From Brevundimonas vesicularis NBRC 12165 (GTDB lineage: Bacteria; Pseudomonadota; Alphaproteobacteria; Caulobacterales; Caulobacteraceae), in assembly GCF_001592205.1 (NCBI RefSeq), contig NZ_BCWM01000014.1, positions 1 to 64,000 on the forward strand: a stretch of 64,000 bases of DNA, written 5' to 3'. The notes under the pieces were generated by a model. The model searched no databases. It was given only the letters and a program-made list of their open reading frames with translations, and had not been told where the DNA came from. Shown here piece by piece: positions 8,654-15,882 of the stretch; within the stretch, counting starts at the first letter, position 1; each line of letters starts with the position of its first letter. The position numbers and the translations under genes are program-made.

Positions 8654-9157
8654 TCAGCGAAGCGGCATGTAGCGGCAGGTGAAGCTCGGGTCGCCGGACA
8701 TCGGGCGGGGCGTCAGGTGGATATGCATCCGCTGGGTCTGGGCGGCGTCCTGGAGTGCGAAGGCTTGTTCGGCCTCATACATCTCGTCGCGGTGGGCGTC
8801 GCTCCAGCCTGAGGCCAGCTTGATGGCGCGCGACTTGGCGGCCTGAAGCGTGTCAGCGACGACGAAGACGTTCCGGTGCTGCTCGGCGAAGGCCACCCCG
8901 TCATAGCCGCCCAGGTTCACATAATAGAGCTTCTCCTGGCCGGTGTAGGGCTCGGGACGCAGGCTGACGTCATAGCCGTCCGCGTGTGAAATCTCCGACC
9001 AGCAATCGATGTGCAGACTGCCCGTCTTGCCCCACCACTGTTCACGCAGGGTGTCGTAGGTGGCCTCGATCGAGGGCGCGGCGATGAAGCGCATATCATG
9101 CACTTCGATATTGGCGCCGGGGTGCTCGCCGCCGATGTAGATCGCAAACAGCTTCAT
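8654..9157 (-). CDS. DUF1543 domain protein
   Basis: A 167-residue soluble protein beginning MKLFAIYIGGEHPGANIEVHD, the usual opening of DUF1543 proteins. These often have a repeated alpha/beta unit with HDMRFI-type and YYVNLGGY-type strands, both visible here (residues 20-25 and 78-86). The function of the family is unknown. It lies 11 bases downstream of the FAD-dependent gene on the same strand and is probably co-transcribed with it. Start ATG 9157 is the only plausible one. Confidence 0.78.
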   Translation of the reverse strand: MKLFAIYIGGEHPGANIEVHDMRFIAAPSIEATYDTLREQWWGKTGSLHIDCWSEISHADGYDVSLRPEPYTGQEKLYYVNLGGYDGVAFAEQHRNVFVVADTLQAAKSRAIKLASGWSDAHRDEMYEAEQAFALQDAAQTQRMHIHLTPRPMSGDPSFTCRYMPLR

Positions 9158-9168
9158 CAGGTCTCGCT

Positions 9169-10833
9169 TCAGGCCGCCGAGGCGGCGGGATGGGGCGGGT
9201 TCTCCTCGCCTTTGACCACCAACGCCAGCCTGCGCCCGACGATCCCTCCCATTTCAAAGGAACTGGTGATTCCCTGCGCGAAGGGGTGGCGGCCCATCAG
9301 GAACGGCAGCGTCAGGCAAAACAGTCGGTCCGGCGGCAGGGGCGCATCGACGGGTCGAAACAGCTCATCGACAGCAATGCCGCGCACCACGTCGGGCGCG
9401 TCATTGGCGACCTCGTCGCGAACGATGCCCTGTTCCAGCAGCGACAGAAACGGAAACTGGATCGCGGCCAAGGCCTGCTGGCCGGTCGCCTCGATGAAGA
9501 CCGGGAAATGTCTTGTCCGTCCGGCAATCGTCACGTCGGCCCCCCGTTCCGGACTTTGCGTATCGACCGCGTGGTCCTCGCCGAGCGCCAGAACGTCCAG
9601 CTTGCCGGACTCGTGCAGGGCCAGCATCCGCTCGATCGATTCATGCGGCACGCCGGCGTAGACGTCGACGAAGATCGGCTTGAACACCCGGCTGAAGCGC
9701 TCGAACTGCGCGGCGTCCAGATGCGGCACGATCGCGGCGACGACTTCATGCATGCGAAGGATGGCGTCGCGCCACGCCACCGTGACCCTGGCGGTGTGAT
9801 TGGCCCGCGCTTCGTCCAGGTTCGCCGCGGCCCAGACGAACGGGTCGCTCGCCGCACGTCGGGCGAAATAGGCCTGGGCGAACGTTTCCAGAGTCCCTTC
9901 TCCCAACCCCGTTTCTGCCGCGTAGGCTGGATCGGCTTGAATCAGCTCGCGCCGAAAGAGGTCGAACACCGCGTTCAGAAGACCACCTGTCTCCTGCACG
10001 ATCAGGGCGGCAACCGCCTCCGGCGTGCAGATATCCAGCGGGGCGTGGGGCAGCGGAAAATAAAAGTCCGCTTCCGGCAGGATGCCCTTGCGCGACATCA
10101 TGGTCAGGCGAAACGCCTCGGTGTCCGGCGCGGGTTCGTACACCAGCCGGTCGGCTTGGCGAACGAAGGCGCCGTGCGATCCCGCCAGGGCGACCGCCGC
10201 ATCGATCGCCGTCAAGGACGAGCCGCGGATGCCGATGTCCGTCGCCGGGATCTTGGACAGCGCCGAGGCCGGCCACGGACTGAGGTAATAGCCCGGACGG
10301 CCCTGCTGGCGTGACGGCCATTGGTGGCCCGTGGCGAGGACGACATGATCGAAGACCGCCTTGCTTGCGCGTAGCGAGGGCGGCGAGACATAGGTCAGTT
10401 CGATGCCCTCCGGCGTGTTCGCGGCGTCCACGACGCGACAGTCGGTCATCACCTGGATCGAGACGCCAGCGGCCCTCGCCCGCTCCACAAGGGCGGCGAA
10501 CTGATCCTCGAAATAGCGTCCCAGGGCGAGACGCGGCACGAAGCTTCGCTCGTCCAGCGCGGCAGGGTCGATGTCCAGCGCCAGCAGCTCCGCCGGGGTC
10601 CGTGCCGCCAGCCAGTCCGCCAGGGTTTGCGTGACCGGCGGGATTTCCACGCTGGCGATGTTCGACAGCATCGCCCGGTCGTTCCACTCGGCGCTGTAGG
10701 GGCTGCCCGATCCCGCAGCGCCGCGCGCCTCGATCACGGTGATGCGCGCCGGCAGGTCGCCTTGGGACAGCAGGGCGTGAAGCGCGTACAGAGTGGTTGG
10801 CCCCGCTCCGACAAAGGCGATCGATGCAGTCAT
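9169..10833 (-). CDS. FAD/NAD(P)-binding protein (Pfam NAD_binding_9 type)
   Basis: A 554-residue flavoprotein. The N-terminal IAFVGAGPTTLYALHAL segment is a dinucleotide-binding GxGxxxxxxxxL motif. ITVIEARGAAGSG follows, and later VVLATGHQWPS resembles the ATG motif of FAD-dependent monooxygenases and lysine/ornithine N-monooxygenases. The overall layout matches the family annotated only as FAD/NAD(P)-binding, where the substrate is unknown. ATG 10833 is preferred over an in-frame GTG five codons earlier. It is the first gene of a two-gene unit with the DUF1543 gene and is divergent from the isoaspartyl peptidase gene across a 251-base gap. Confidence 0.8.
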   Translation of the reverse strand: MTASIAFVGAGPTTLYALHALLSQGDLPARITVIEARGAAGSGSPYSAEWNDRAMLSNIASVEIPPVTQTLADWLAARTPAELLALDIDPAALDERSFVPRLALGRYFEDQFAALVERARAAGVSIQVMTDCRVVDAANTPEGIELTYVSPPSLRASKAVFDHVVLATGHQWPSRQQGRPGYYLSPWPASALSKIPATDIGIRGSSLTAIDAAVALAGSHGAFVRQADRLVYEPAPDTEAFRLTMMSRKGILPEADFYFPLPHAPLDICTPEAVAALIVQETGGLLNAVFDLFRRELIQADPAYAAETGLGEGTLETFAQAYFARRAASDPFVWAAANLDEARANHTARVTVAWRDAILRMHEVVAAIVPHLDAAQFERFSRVFKPIFVDVYAGVPHESIERMLALHESGKLDVLALGEDHAVDTQSPERGADVTIAGRTRHFPVFIEATGQQALAAIQFPFLSLLEQGIVRDEVANDAPDVVRGIAVDELFRPVDAPLPPDRLFCLTLPFLMGRHPFAQGITSSFEMGGIVGRRLALVVKGEENPPHPAASAA

Positions 10834-11084
10834 GCGCCCACAATGCACGACGCGGGCAAAGGCGCCACGGCGGATGATTTTTCAATCGGAACAGCCACCT
10901 CCGCCGTGCCGGACACGTCCGATCTGCACGATTTCGCACACAAGGCCGCCGAGATCGTCCGCCTGGTTATGCGGTTCGCTTTTCTTTGATCGATCAGCCT
11001 GACACGACCCTGTCATGGGTTACAGTGGCGGCGCCAACGACCTGCCGGCGGGGTGCGTCCTGATCCGGCGCCGGGAGGAATTTC

Positions 11085-12152
11085 ATGATGCGCATCGCCT
11101 GTTCGGCACTGATTGCACTCTTTGCACTGTCTTTGTCCTCGGCGCACGCCCAAGACGCCGCGCCGCAATGGTCGCTGGCCATCCACGGCGGGGCGGGCGT
11201 GATCGAGCGGTCCAGCCTGACGCCCGAGCAGGACGCGGCCTATCGCGCGGCGCTGCAAGGCGCGCTAGACGCCGGTTCGGCCGTGCTGAAAAGCGGCGGC
11301 TCGGCGCTGGATGCCGTCCAGGCCGCCGTTCAGGTCATGGAGGACGATCCCCTGTTCAACGCCGGGCGCGGGGCGGTCTTCACTGCGGCCGGCCGTAACG
11401 AGCTGGACGCCGCCATCATGAACGGATCGGACCTGACCGCCGGGTCCGTCGCCGGCCTGACCACCACCCGTCATCCCGTCGCCGCCGCCCGCGCGGTGAT
11501 GGAGCGGTCGCCTCACGTCATGCTGATCGGACCCGGCGCCGACGCCTTCGCCGCCTCGGTCGGGCTGGAGCAGGTCGACCCGGCCTTCTTCTTCACCGAG
11601 CGCCGCTGGCAGGGGCTGGTCAAGGCCCTGACCGAGGCCGGACAGCCCGTCCCCGAACGCCCCGCCGGCGCGCCCGCCTCCCCCACGGCCCCAGGCGCTC
11701 AAGCCGAAATCGCCCCGCCCCTGAACGAGAAGAAGTTCGGCACGGTCGGCGCCGTGGCGCTGGACAGCCAGGGTCGTCTCGCCGCCGCCACCTCGACCGG
11801 CGGCATGACCGCCAAACGCTGGGGCCGGGTCGGGGACGTGCCGATCATCGGCGCCGGCACCTATGCCTCCAACGCCGACGGCTGCGCGGTGTCCGCCACC
11901 GGCGACGGCGAATATTTCATCCGCGCCACCGTCGCCCGCGACATCTGCGCGCGGATTGCAGCAGGGGCGGCGACGCAGGCCGCCGGTCAGGCGGAGATCG
12001 CTGACGCCGAAAGGCTGGGCGGCAAGGGCGGCGTCATCGTCATGGGCCTGGATGGCCGCCCCGCCTTCGCCATGTCCACCTCGGGCATGTATCGCGGCGC
12101 GGCCTCCTCGACCGACCCCGCCCGCGTCGCCATCTACGCCGACGAACCCTGA
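11085..12152 (+). CDS. Isoaspartyl peptidase / plant-type L-asparaginase, exported
   Basis: A 355-residue Ntn-hydrolase of the asparaginase type-2 family. These proenzymes cut themselves before a threonine that becomes the nucleophile; here that is Thr220 in KKFGTVGAVALD. SLAIHGGAG at the start of the mature part and FNAGRGAVF are family marks, and STGGMTAKRWGRVGD lies in the substrate pocket. A signal peptide (about 22 residues, ending AHAQ) predicts a periplasmic enzyme that trims isoaspartyl dipeptides or asparagine. A GGGAGGA site lies at proper distance; the ORF opens MM, so start is uncertain by one codon. Confidence 0.92.
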   Translation: MMRIACSALIALFALSLSSAHAQDAAPQWSLAIHGGAGVIERSSLTPEQDAAYRAALQGALDAGSAVLKSGGSALDAVQAAVQVMEDDPLFNAGRGAVFTAAGRNELDAAIMNGSDLTAGSVAGLTTTRHPVAAARAVMERSPHVMLIGPGADAFAASVGLEQVDPAFFFTERRWQGLVKALTEAGQPVPERPAGAPASPTAPGAQAEIAPPLNEKKFGTVGAVALDSQGRLAAATSTGGMTAKRWGRVGDVPIIGAGTYASNADGCAVSATGDGEYFIRATVARDICARIAAGAATQAAGQAEIADAERLGGKGGVIVMGLDGRPAFAMSTSGMYRGAASSTDPARVAIYADEP

Positions 12153-12209
12153 GCGCCCGATCAGACCAGTTAGACGAATTAGACTCTCTTTTTCTCCAGA
12201 CCGAGACCC

Positions 12210-12476
12210 ATGCCTGCATCCGATGACGAACTGACCGTAATGGCCAACGAGGAGCTGGACGCCGCCTGCGCCATGCCCTTCGTGGAGGTCAGGAAGATCA
12301 CCCCCTGGGGCGACAGCTATGAGGGTTTCGCCCCATCCGGCCGCACGGTCGAGGTCGAGCGCCGCTACCTGTGGGCCGTCGAGCCCGAGGGCGGCGTCAT
12401 CGTCGAGGTCGAGGTCCGCGACCGCGCCGCCCGCACTGGCGCCGAAGCCCGCGCCCTGCTGACCGCCACCGACTGA
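12210..12476 (+). CDS. Small acidic protein of unknown function
   Basis: An 88-residue soluble acidic protein lying between the isoaspartyl peptidase and the FAH-family gene, on the same strand. It has a likely beta-rich middle (EVERRYLWAVEPEGGVIVEVEV) and no cysteine pair, signal peptide or known motif. Codon use and GC match its neighbours. I do not recognise it. A tandem TTAGAC sequence about 40 bases upstream could be regulatory. Confidence 0.6.
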   Translation: MPASDDELTVMANEELDAACAMPFVEVRKITPWGDSYEGFAPSGRTVEVERRYLWAVEPEGGVIVEVEVRDRAARTGAEARALLTATD

Positions 12477-12519
12477 TTCCGTCGTTCCCAATATCGCAAA
12501 TCCGGTCTAGGCCTTGGTC

Positions 12520-13539
12520 ATGAAACTCGCCTCGCTCAAGCACGGCCGCGACGGCCGCCTCGTTGTCGTCTCCCAGGACCTGAACTGGTTCACCGACGCC
12601 TTCCTGATCGCCCCGACGCTGCAGGCGGCGCTGGATGACTGGGACCGTTGCGGGCCCCGCCTCGAGGCCTTGGCCGAAAGCCTGGAGCATGAGGCCGTGC
12701 CGCGTGGCCGCTTCCATGAGCGCGACGCCGCCTCGCCCCTGCCCCGCGCCTATCAATGGGCGGACGGCTCGGCCTATGTGAACCACGTCGAACTGGTTCG
12801 TAAGGCGCGCGGCGCCGAAATGCCCGTGAGCTTCTGGACCGACCCGCTGATGTACCAGGGCGGTTCCGACAGCTTCCTGTCGCCGCGCGATCCGATCCCG
12901 CTGGCCGACGAGGCCTGGGGCTGCGACCTGGAGGCCGAGATCGTGGTCGTCGTCGGCGACGTGCCGCAGGGCGCGACGCGCGAACAGGCCCTGGCCGCTA
13001 TTCGCCTGGTCGGCCTGGTCAATGACGTGAGCCTGCGCAATCTGATCCCTGCCGAACTGGCCAAGGGCTTCGGCTTCGTCCAGTCCAAGCCCGCCAGCGC
13101 CCTGTCGCCCGTTCTGGTCACGCCCGAGGCGCTGGGCGACCGCTGGAAGGACGGCAAGCTGCACGGTGCGCTGAACGTTCAGCTGAATGGCCAAGACTTC
13201 GGCAAGGCCGACGCCGGCGTCGACATGACCTTCGACTTCGGAACCCTGATCGCCCACCTGGCCAAGACCCGGTCGCTGGGCGCCGGGACAATCATCGGTT
13301 CGGGCACGGTGTCGAACAAGGACGCCGACGGCGGCCCGGGCAAGCCGGTCGCGGAAGGCGGCCTGGGCTACTCCTGCGTCGCCGAGGTCCGCACGGTCGA
13401 GACGATCCTGCGCGGCGCGGCCGAGACGCCCTTCCTGAAACACGGCGACACGGTGCGGATCGAAATGCTGGACGCGCGTCATCATTCGATCTTCGGCGCC
13501 ATCGAACAGACGGTCGCGCCGCTATCCAGCGCGGATTGA
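12520..13539 (+). CDS. Fumarylacetoacetate hydrolase (FAH) family protein
   Basis: A 339-residue FAH-superfamily hydrolase. The C-terminal catalytic domain shows the acidic metal site in CDLEAEIVVVVGD (about residue 135) and the NDVSLRNL segment; GTIIGSGTVSNKD and the final RIEML region also fit. The N-terminal part (MKLASLKHGRDGRL) matches the family subgroup used for fumarylacetoacetate or related acylpyruvates. With HPPD nearby, the last step of tyrosine breakdown to fumarate and acetoacetate is the best guess. The open frame starts at a TTG two codons earlier; ATG 12520 is preferred. Confidence 0.87.
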   Translation: MKLASLKHGRDGRLVVVSQDLNWFTDAFLIAPTLQAALDDWDRCGPRLEALAESLEHEAVPRGRFHERDAASPLPRAYQWADGSAYVNHVELVRKARGAEMPVSFWTDPLMYQGGSDSFLSPRDPIPLADEAWGCDLEAEIVVVVGDVPQGATREQALAAIRLVGLVNDVSLRNLIPAELAKGFGFVQSKPASALSPVLVTPEALGDRWKDGKLHGALNVQLNGQDFGKADAGVDMTFDFGTLIAHLAKTRSLGAGTIIGSGTVSNKDADGGPGKPVAEGGLGYSCVAEVRTVETILRGAAETPFLKHGDTVRIEMLDARHHSIFGAIEQTVAPLSSAD

Positions 13540-13602
13540 CGCCGCTAGGGTGCTGACAGCGGTCTCGGGGGAGGCCGCATCCGGTCTTTGGGGAGAGACG
13601 AC

Positions 13603-14139
13603 GTGCCGCCTGAAAAACTGATCCCGCTGCTCATGATCCCGATCATGCTGGTGATCGTGCTGCTGAAGAACCGTCGGAAGCGGGTACTGAAGCCGCAACT
13701 GCTGTGGGTCATGCCGGCCATCGTCCTGCCGTTGATCGGCCTGGGCATCTGGGGGTCGGCGCAAAATCCGAACATGGCCCATGCGCCGTTCGGCCCCGAC
13801 GCCTGGGCGGTTCTGGCCATCGGCGGGATTCTGGGCGGCGTCGCCGGCTGGTATCGCGGCAAGACCGTTACCATCGAAAAGCAGCCGGACGGTTCCCTGA
13901 TGGCCCAGGCCTCGCCTCTGGGTCTGATCCTGCTGGTCGTGCTGTTCGCCGGCCGGTCGCTGCTGCGCGACCTGATCGAAAGCCACGCCGCCGCCTGGCA
14001 TCTGAACGCCCTGGCCGTCACCGACGCCTTCCTGGTCTTCGCCATGGGCCTGATCGTCATGCAGCGCGTCGAAATGTACATCCGCGCCCGCCGCATCCCG
14101 TCCGGCGGCACGGACAGCCATGTGGAGGTCGCGGCCTAA
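13603..14139 (+). CDS. CcdC/DUF1453-like membrane protein
   Basis: A 178-residue inner-membrane protein with four predicted helices: LIPLLMIPIMLVIVLL near the N-terminus, LLWVMPAIVLPLIGLGIW, AVLAIGGILGGVAGW, and the two C-terminal stretches around LILLVVLFAGRSLLRD and DAFLVFAMGLIVMQ. GWYRGKTVTIEKQPDG between helices is reminiscent of the CcdC/DUF1453 family. GTG 13603 is chosen because GGGAGAG lies 6 bases before it; the longer TTG start at 13588 has no such site. Function is unknown. Confidence 0.7.
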   Translation: MPPEKLIPLLMIPIMLVIVLLKNRRKRVLKPQLLWVMPAIVLPLIGLGIWGSAQNPNMAHAPFGPDAWAVLAIGGILGGVAGWYRGKTVTIEKQPDGSLMAQASPLGLILLVVLFAGRSLLRDLIESHAAAWHLNALAVTDAFLVFAMGLIVMQRVEMYIRARRIPSGGTDSHVEVAA

Positions 14140-14193
14140 CGCTTCGGGCTGGACGCGGCCTTCGCGTCTGTGGCATGAGGCGGTCCTTCCGCT

Positions 14194-14278
14194 GCGGGCG
14201 TGGTGGAATTGGTAGACGCGCTGGACTCAAAATCCAGTTCCGAAAGGAGTGCCGGTTCGACCCCGGCCGCCCGCACCA
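14194..14278 (+). tRNA. tRNA-Leu (anticodon CAA)
   Basis: An 85-base class II tRNA with CCA encoded. The acceptor stem is GCGGGCG (14194-14200) with CGCCCGC (14268-14274), followed by A and CCA. The D-arm contains TTGGTAGAC. The anticodon stem is CTGGA/TCCAG around loop CTCAAAA, giving anticodon CAA for UUG codons. A long variable arm (TTCCGAAAGGAGT) and GGTTCGACCCC T-arm complete the fold. The gene is followed by an AT-richer orphan gene, so the 3' end could once have served as an integration site, but no duplicate end was found. Confidence 0.96.
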
Positions 14279-14311
14279 AGCTTTTTCAGGCTTTCCGCCG
14301 GAGTTTGGGAG

Positions 14312-14358
14312 GTTCGCGTTCCGCGATCTTCCGACGACTTCCGACCCGAAACGCGAAC
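14312..14358. repeat. Inverted repeat downstream of tRNA-Leu
   Basis: A perfect 9-base inverted repeat, GTTCGCGTT at 14312-14320 and AACGCGAAC at 14350-14358, separated by 29 bases that contain a CTTCCGAC direct repeat. It lies between tRNA-Leu and the AT-richer minus-strand gene. It could be a transcript-end structure or a remnant of a recombination site; there is no T-tract. Confidence 0.4.
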
Positions 14359-14425
14359 GCCGCGTCACACTGACGGCACAGCCCGGCTCTACCGTTAGAA
14401 TCGGATGACAGGGGACATACGTTCC

Positions 14426-14905
14426 CTACAGCTTCTCTCGATTAGTTTTGACTTGGCGTAGCAGACTGCCGAATTGCGCATTCGGCGTAGTGCCTGCGTC
14501 GAGATGATTTCGGTTGAACCCAAGCCGGCGGCGAGCTGTGGTCATGTGACCACGTGTTGCACTAACCACCTTGATTTGCACGGTCGTGAGTTCAAGCAAC
14601 GGGATGGACGCAAGGCTTGCTATCGAAGCGTCAGCGGCATCCTCAGATGCACCTATATTGCCGATCGTGAATTTTTTATCGGTCGCCTTTTTATCTAACG
14701 AACTCAGCGTCTCGACCGCTAGGTCTATGATAGCGCAAATGGCTGTGTGCTGTGCTTCTGCGCGATCATCCCGATCCTTTCGTGCTCGTCGCGCCTCCGT
14801 AGACGCGAGGACCCAAGTGGCAATGATGGCCCCTCCGCCGAACAAGGCTTGAGCCCACCCAGCCCAATCAAAGGGGTCGGACACAACTTCGATTGGAATG
14901 TTCAT
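14426..14905 (-). CDS. Orphan single-pass membrane protein, AT-richer
   Basis: A 159-residue protein with one N-terminal membrane segment (WAGWAQALFGGGAIIATWVL, residues 14-33) and a charged cytoplasmic remainder starting EARRARKDRDDRAEAQ, probably partly coiled coil. Base composition is clearly lower in GC than its neighbours, with codons such as TTA and ATA that are rare here. That and its place beside tRNA-Leu suggest horizontal acquisition. No motif or family is recognised and no integrase is near. The architecture (one N-terminal helix plus helical cytoplasmic domain) resembles the orphan at 46553-47047, without obvious sequence identity. Confidence 0.6.
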   Translation of the reverse strand: MNIPIEVVSDPFDWAGWAQALFGGGAIIATWVLASTEARRARKDRDDRAEAQHTAICAIIDLAVETLSSLDKKATDKKFTIGNIGASEDAADASIASLASIPLLELTTVQIKVVSATRGHMTTARRRLGFNRNHLDAGTTPNAQFGSLLRQVKTNREKL

Positions 14906-14969
14906 CTACCCGAGATGGATCAACAGCACTTTCCAAAAGGTGAAGGCGCCCTGGACGAGTAGGCGAAGC

Positions 14970-15821
14970 TCAGCCCAGTTGGCGGTGGAAGAACCTCGCC
15001 ACATCGGCCAGCACCGTCGCCTTCTTGCGGAACAGGGGCGAGAAGGTCGCGATCAGGTCGGCGTGGTCCAGGCCGGGGTAAAGCTTGGCCTCCGAGCGTC
15101 CGCCAACCGCGCGCATCCGTTCGTCCAGAATGACCGTGTCCTCGTCGTGGACCACCGTGTCGGCCGTGCCGTGGCCCAGCCAGATCGGCGGGGCGTCGGC
15201 GCGGACGAAGGTCACGGGCTGGGTCAGGGTCGGGTCCGGCGCGCGGCCGAAGGCATTCTGCGACGCCGCCACGTCGAACGGCAGGAAGTCGTAAGGGCCC
15301 GCGAGACCTGCGGCCGCCTTGATCAGATCGGGCCGGCCGACGGCGGCCATATAGCGTCGGTCCAAGGCGATCATCATCGCCAGATGCGCGCCCGCCGAAT
15401 GGCCCAGCACGCCAAGCCGCGCCGGATCGCCGCCGTACTGACCGACCACCTCTGCCGCCTTGGCCGTGGCGGCGGCCGCGTCCTCGATGAAGGCCGGGAA
15501 GACGACCTGAGGCACGACGCGGTAGTCCGGCAGGGCGACCACGAACCCCCGCGCCGCCAAGGCTTGCGCCGCCCAGCCATACTGGCTGCGCGAGCCCGAA
15601 TCCCAGCCGCCGCCATAGAAGAAGACCAGCGTTGGATAGGGGCCAGGCGCAGTCGGCGCATAGAGATCCATCTGCTGGCGCGGATCGTCGCCATAGGGGA
15701 CGTCGCGCGCGACGCGTCGCACGCCGCCGTCCCTCGGTCCCAAGGTGTTCAGCAGGCTGAGCGGCGAGCAGGCGGCGGCGAGAAGCCCAAGGGCAGGCGC
15801 GAACAGTCCACGGCGGGTCAT
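14970..15821 (-). CDS. Alpha/beta-hydrolase esterase, predicted lipoprotein
   Basis: A 283-residue alpha/beta-hydrolase of the BD-FAE/hormone-sensitive-lipase-like type. FFYGGGWDSGSR (about residue 67) forms the oxyanion-hole region, GHSAGAHLA carries the nucleophilic Ser, a later Asp lies in GTADTVV, and His in GLDHADL completes the triad. The N-terminus has a signal sequence with lipobox LAAAC, so the protein is probably anchored to a membrane facing the periplasm. ATG 15821 (MTRRGLFA, resembling a twin-Arg start) is preferred over the longer frame. Substrate is unknown; short-chain esters are likely. Confidence 0.85.
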   Translation of the reverse strand: MTRRGLFAPALGLLAAACSPLSLLNTLGPRDGGVRRVARDVPYGDDPRQQMDLYAPTAPGPYPTLVFFYGGGWDSGSRSQYGWAAQALAARGFVVALPDYRVVPQVVFPAFIEDAAAATAKAAEVVGQYGGDPARLGVLGHSAGAHLAMMIALDRRYMAAVGRPDLIKAAAGLAGPYDFLPFDVAASQNAFGRAPDPTLTQPVTFVRADAPPIWLGHGTADTVVHDEDTVILDERMRAVGGRSEAKLYPGLDHADLIATFSPLFRKKATVLADVARFFHRQLG

Positions 15822-15882
15822 GCAAAAGGCTCCATCACCCACAATACGCTCGGATCGCCGGATCGGTCGTCGTCATCAACGA

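Noticed and set aside
12168..12186. Tandem TTAGAC sequence upstream of the 88-residue protein
   Set aside because: Only two six-base units; too short to support a regulatory site by itself.
13545..14121. Minus-strand open frames opposite the CcdC-like gene
   Set aside because: They have no start signal and composition typical of antisense frames; the plus-strand gene has plausible membrane helices and a ribosome-binding site.
14426..14905. Prophage or integrative element at tRNA-Leu
   Set aside because: No integrase, excisionase, structural gene or duplicated tRNA end was found. Only foreign composition is supported.
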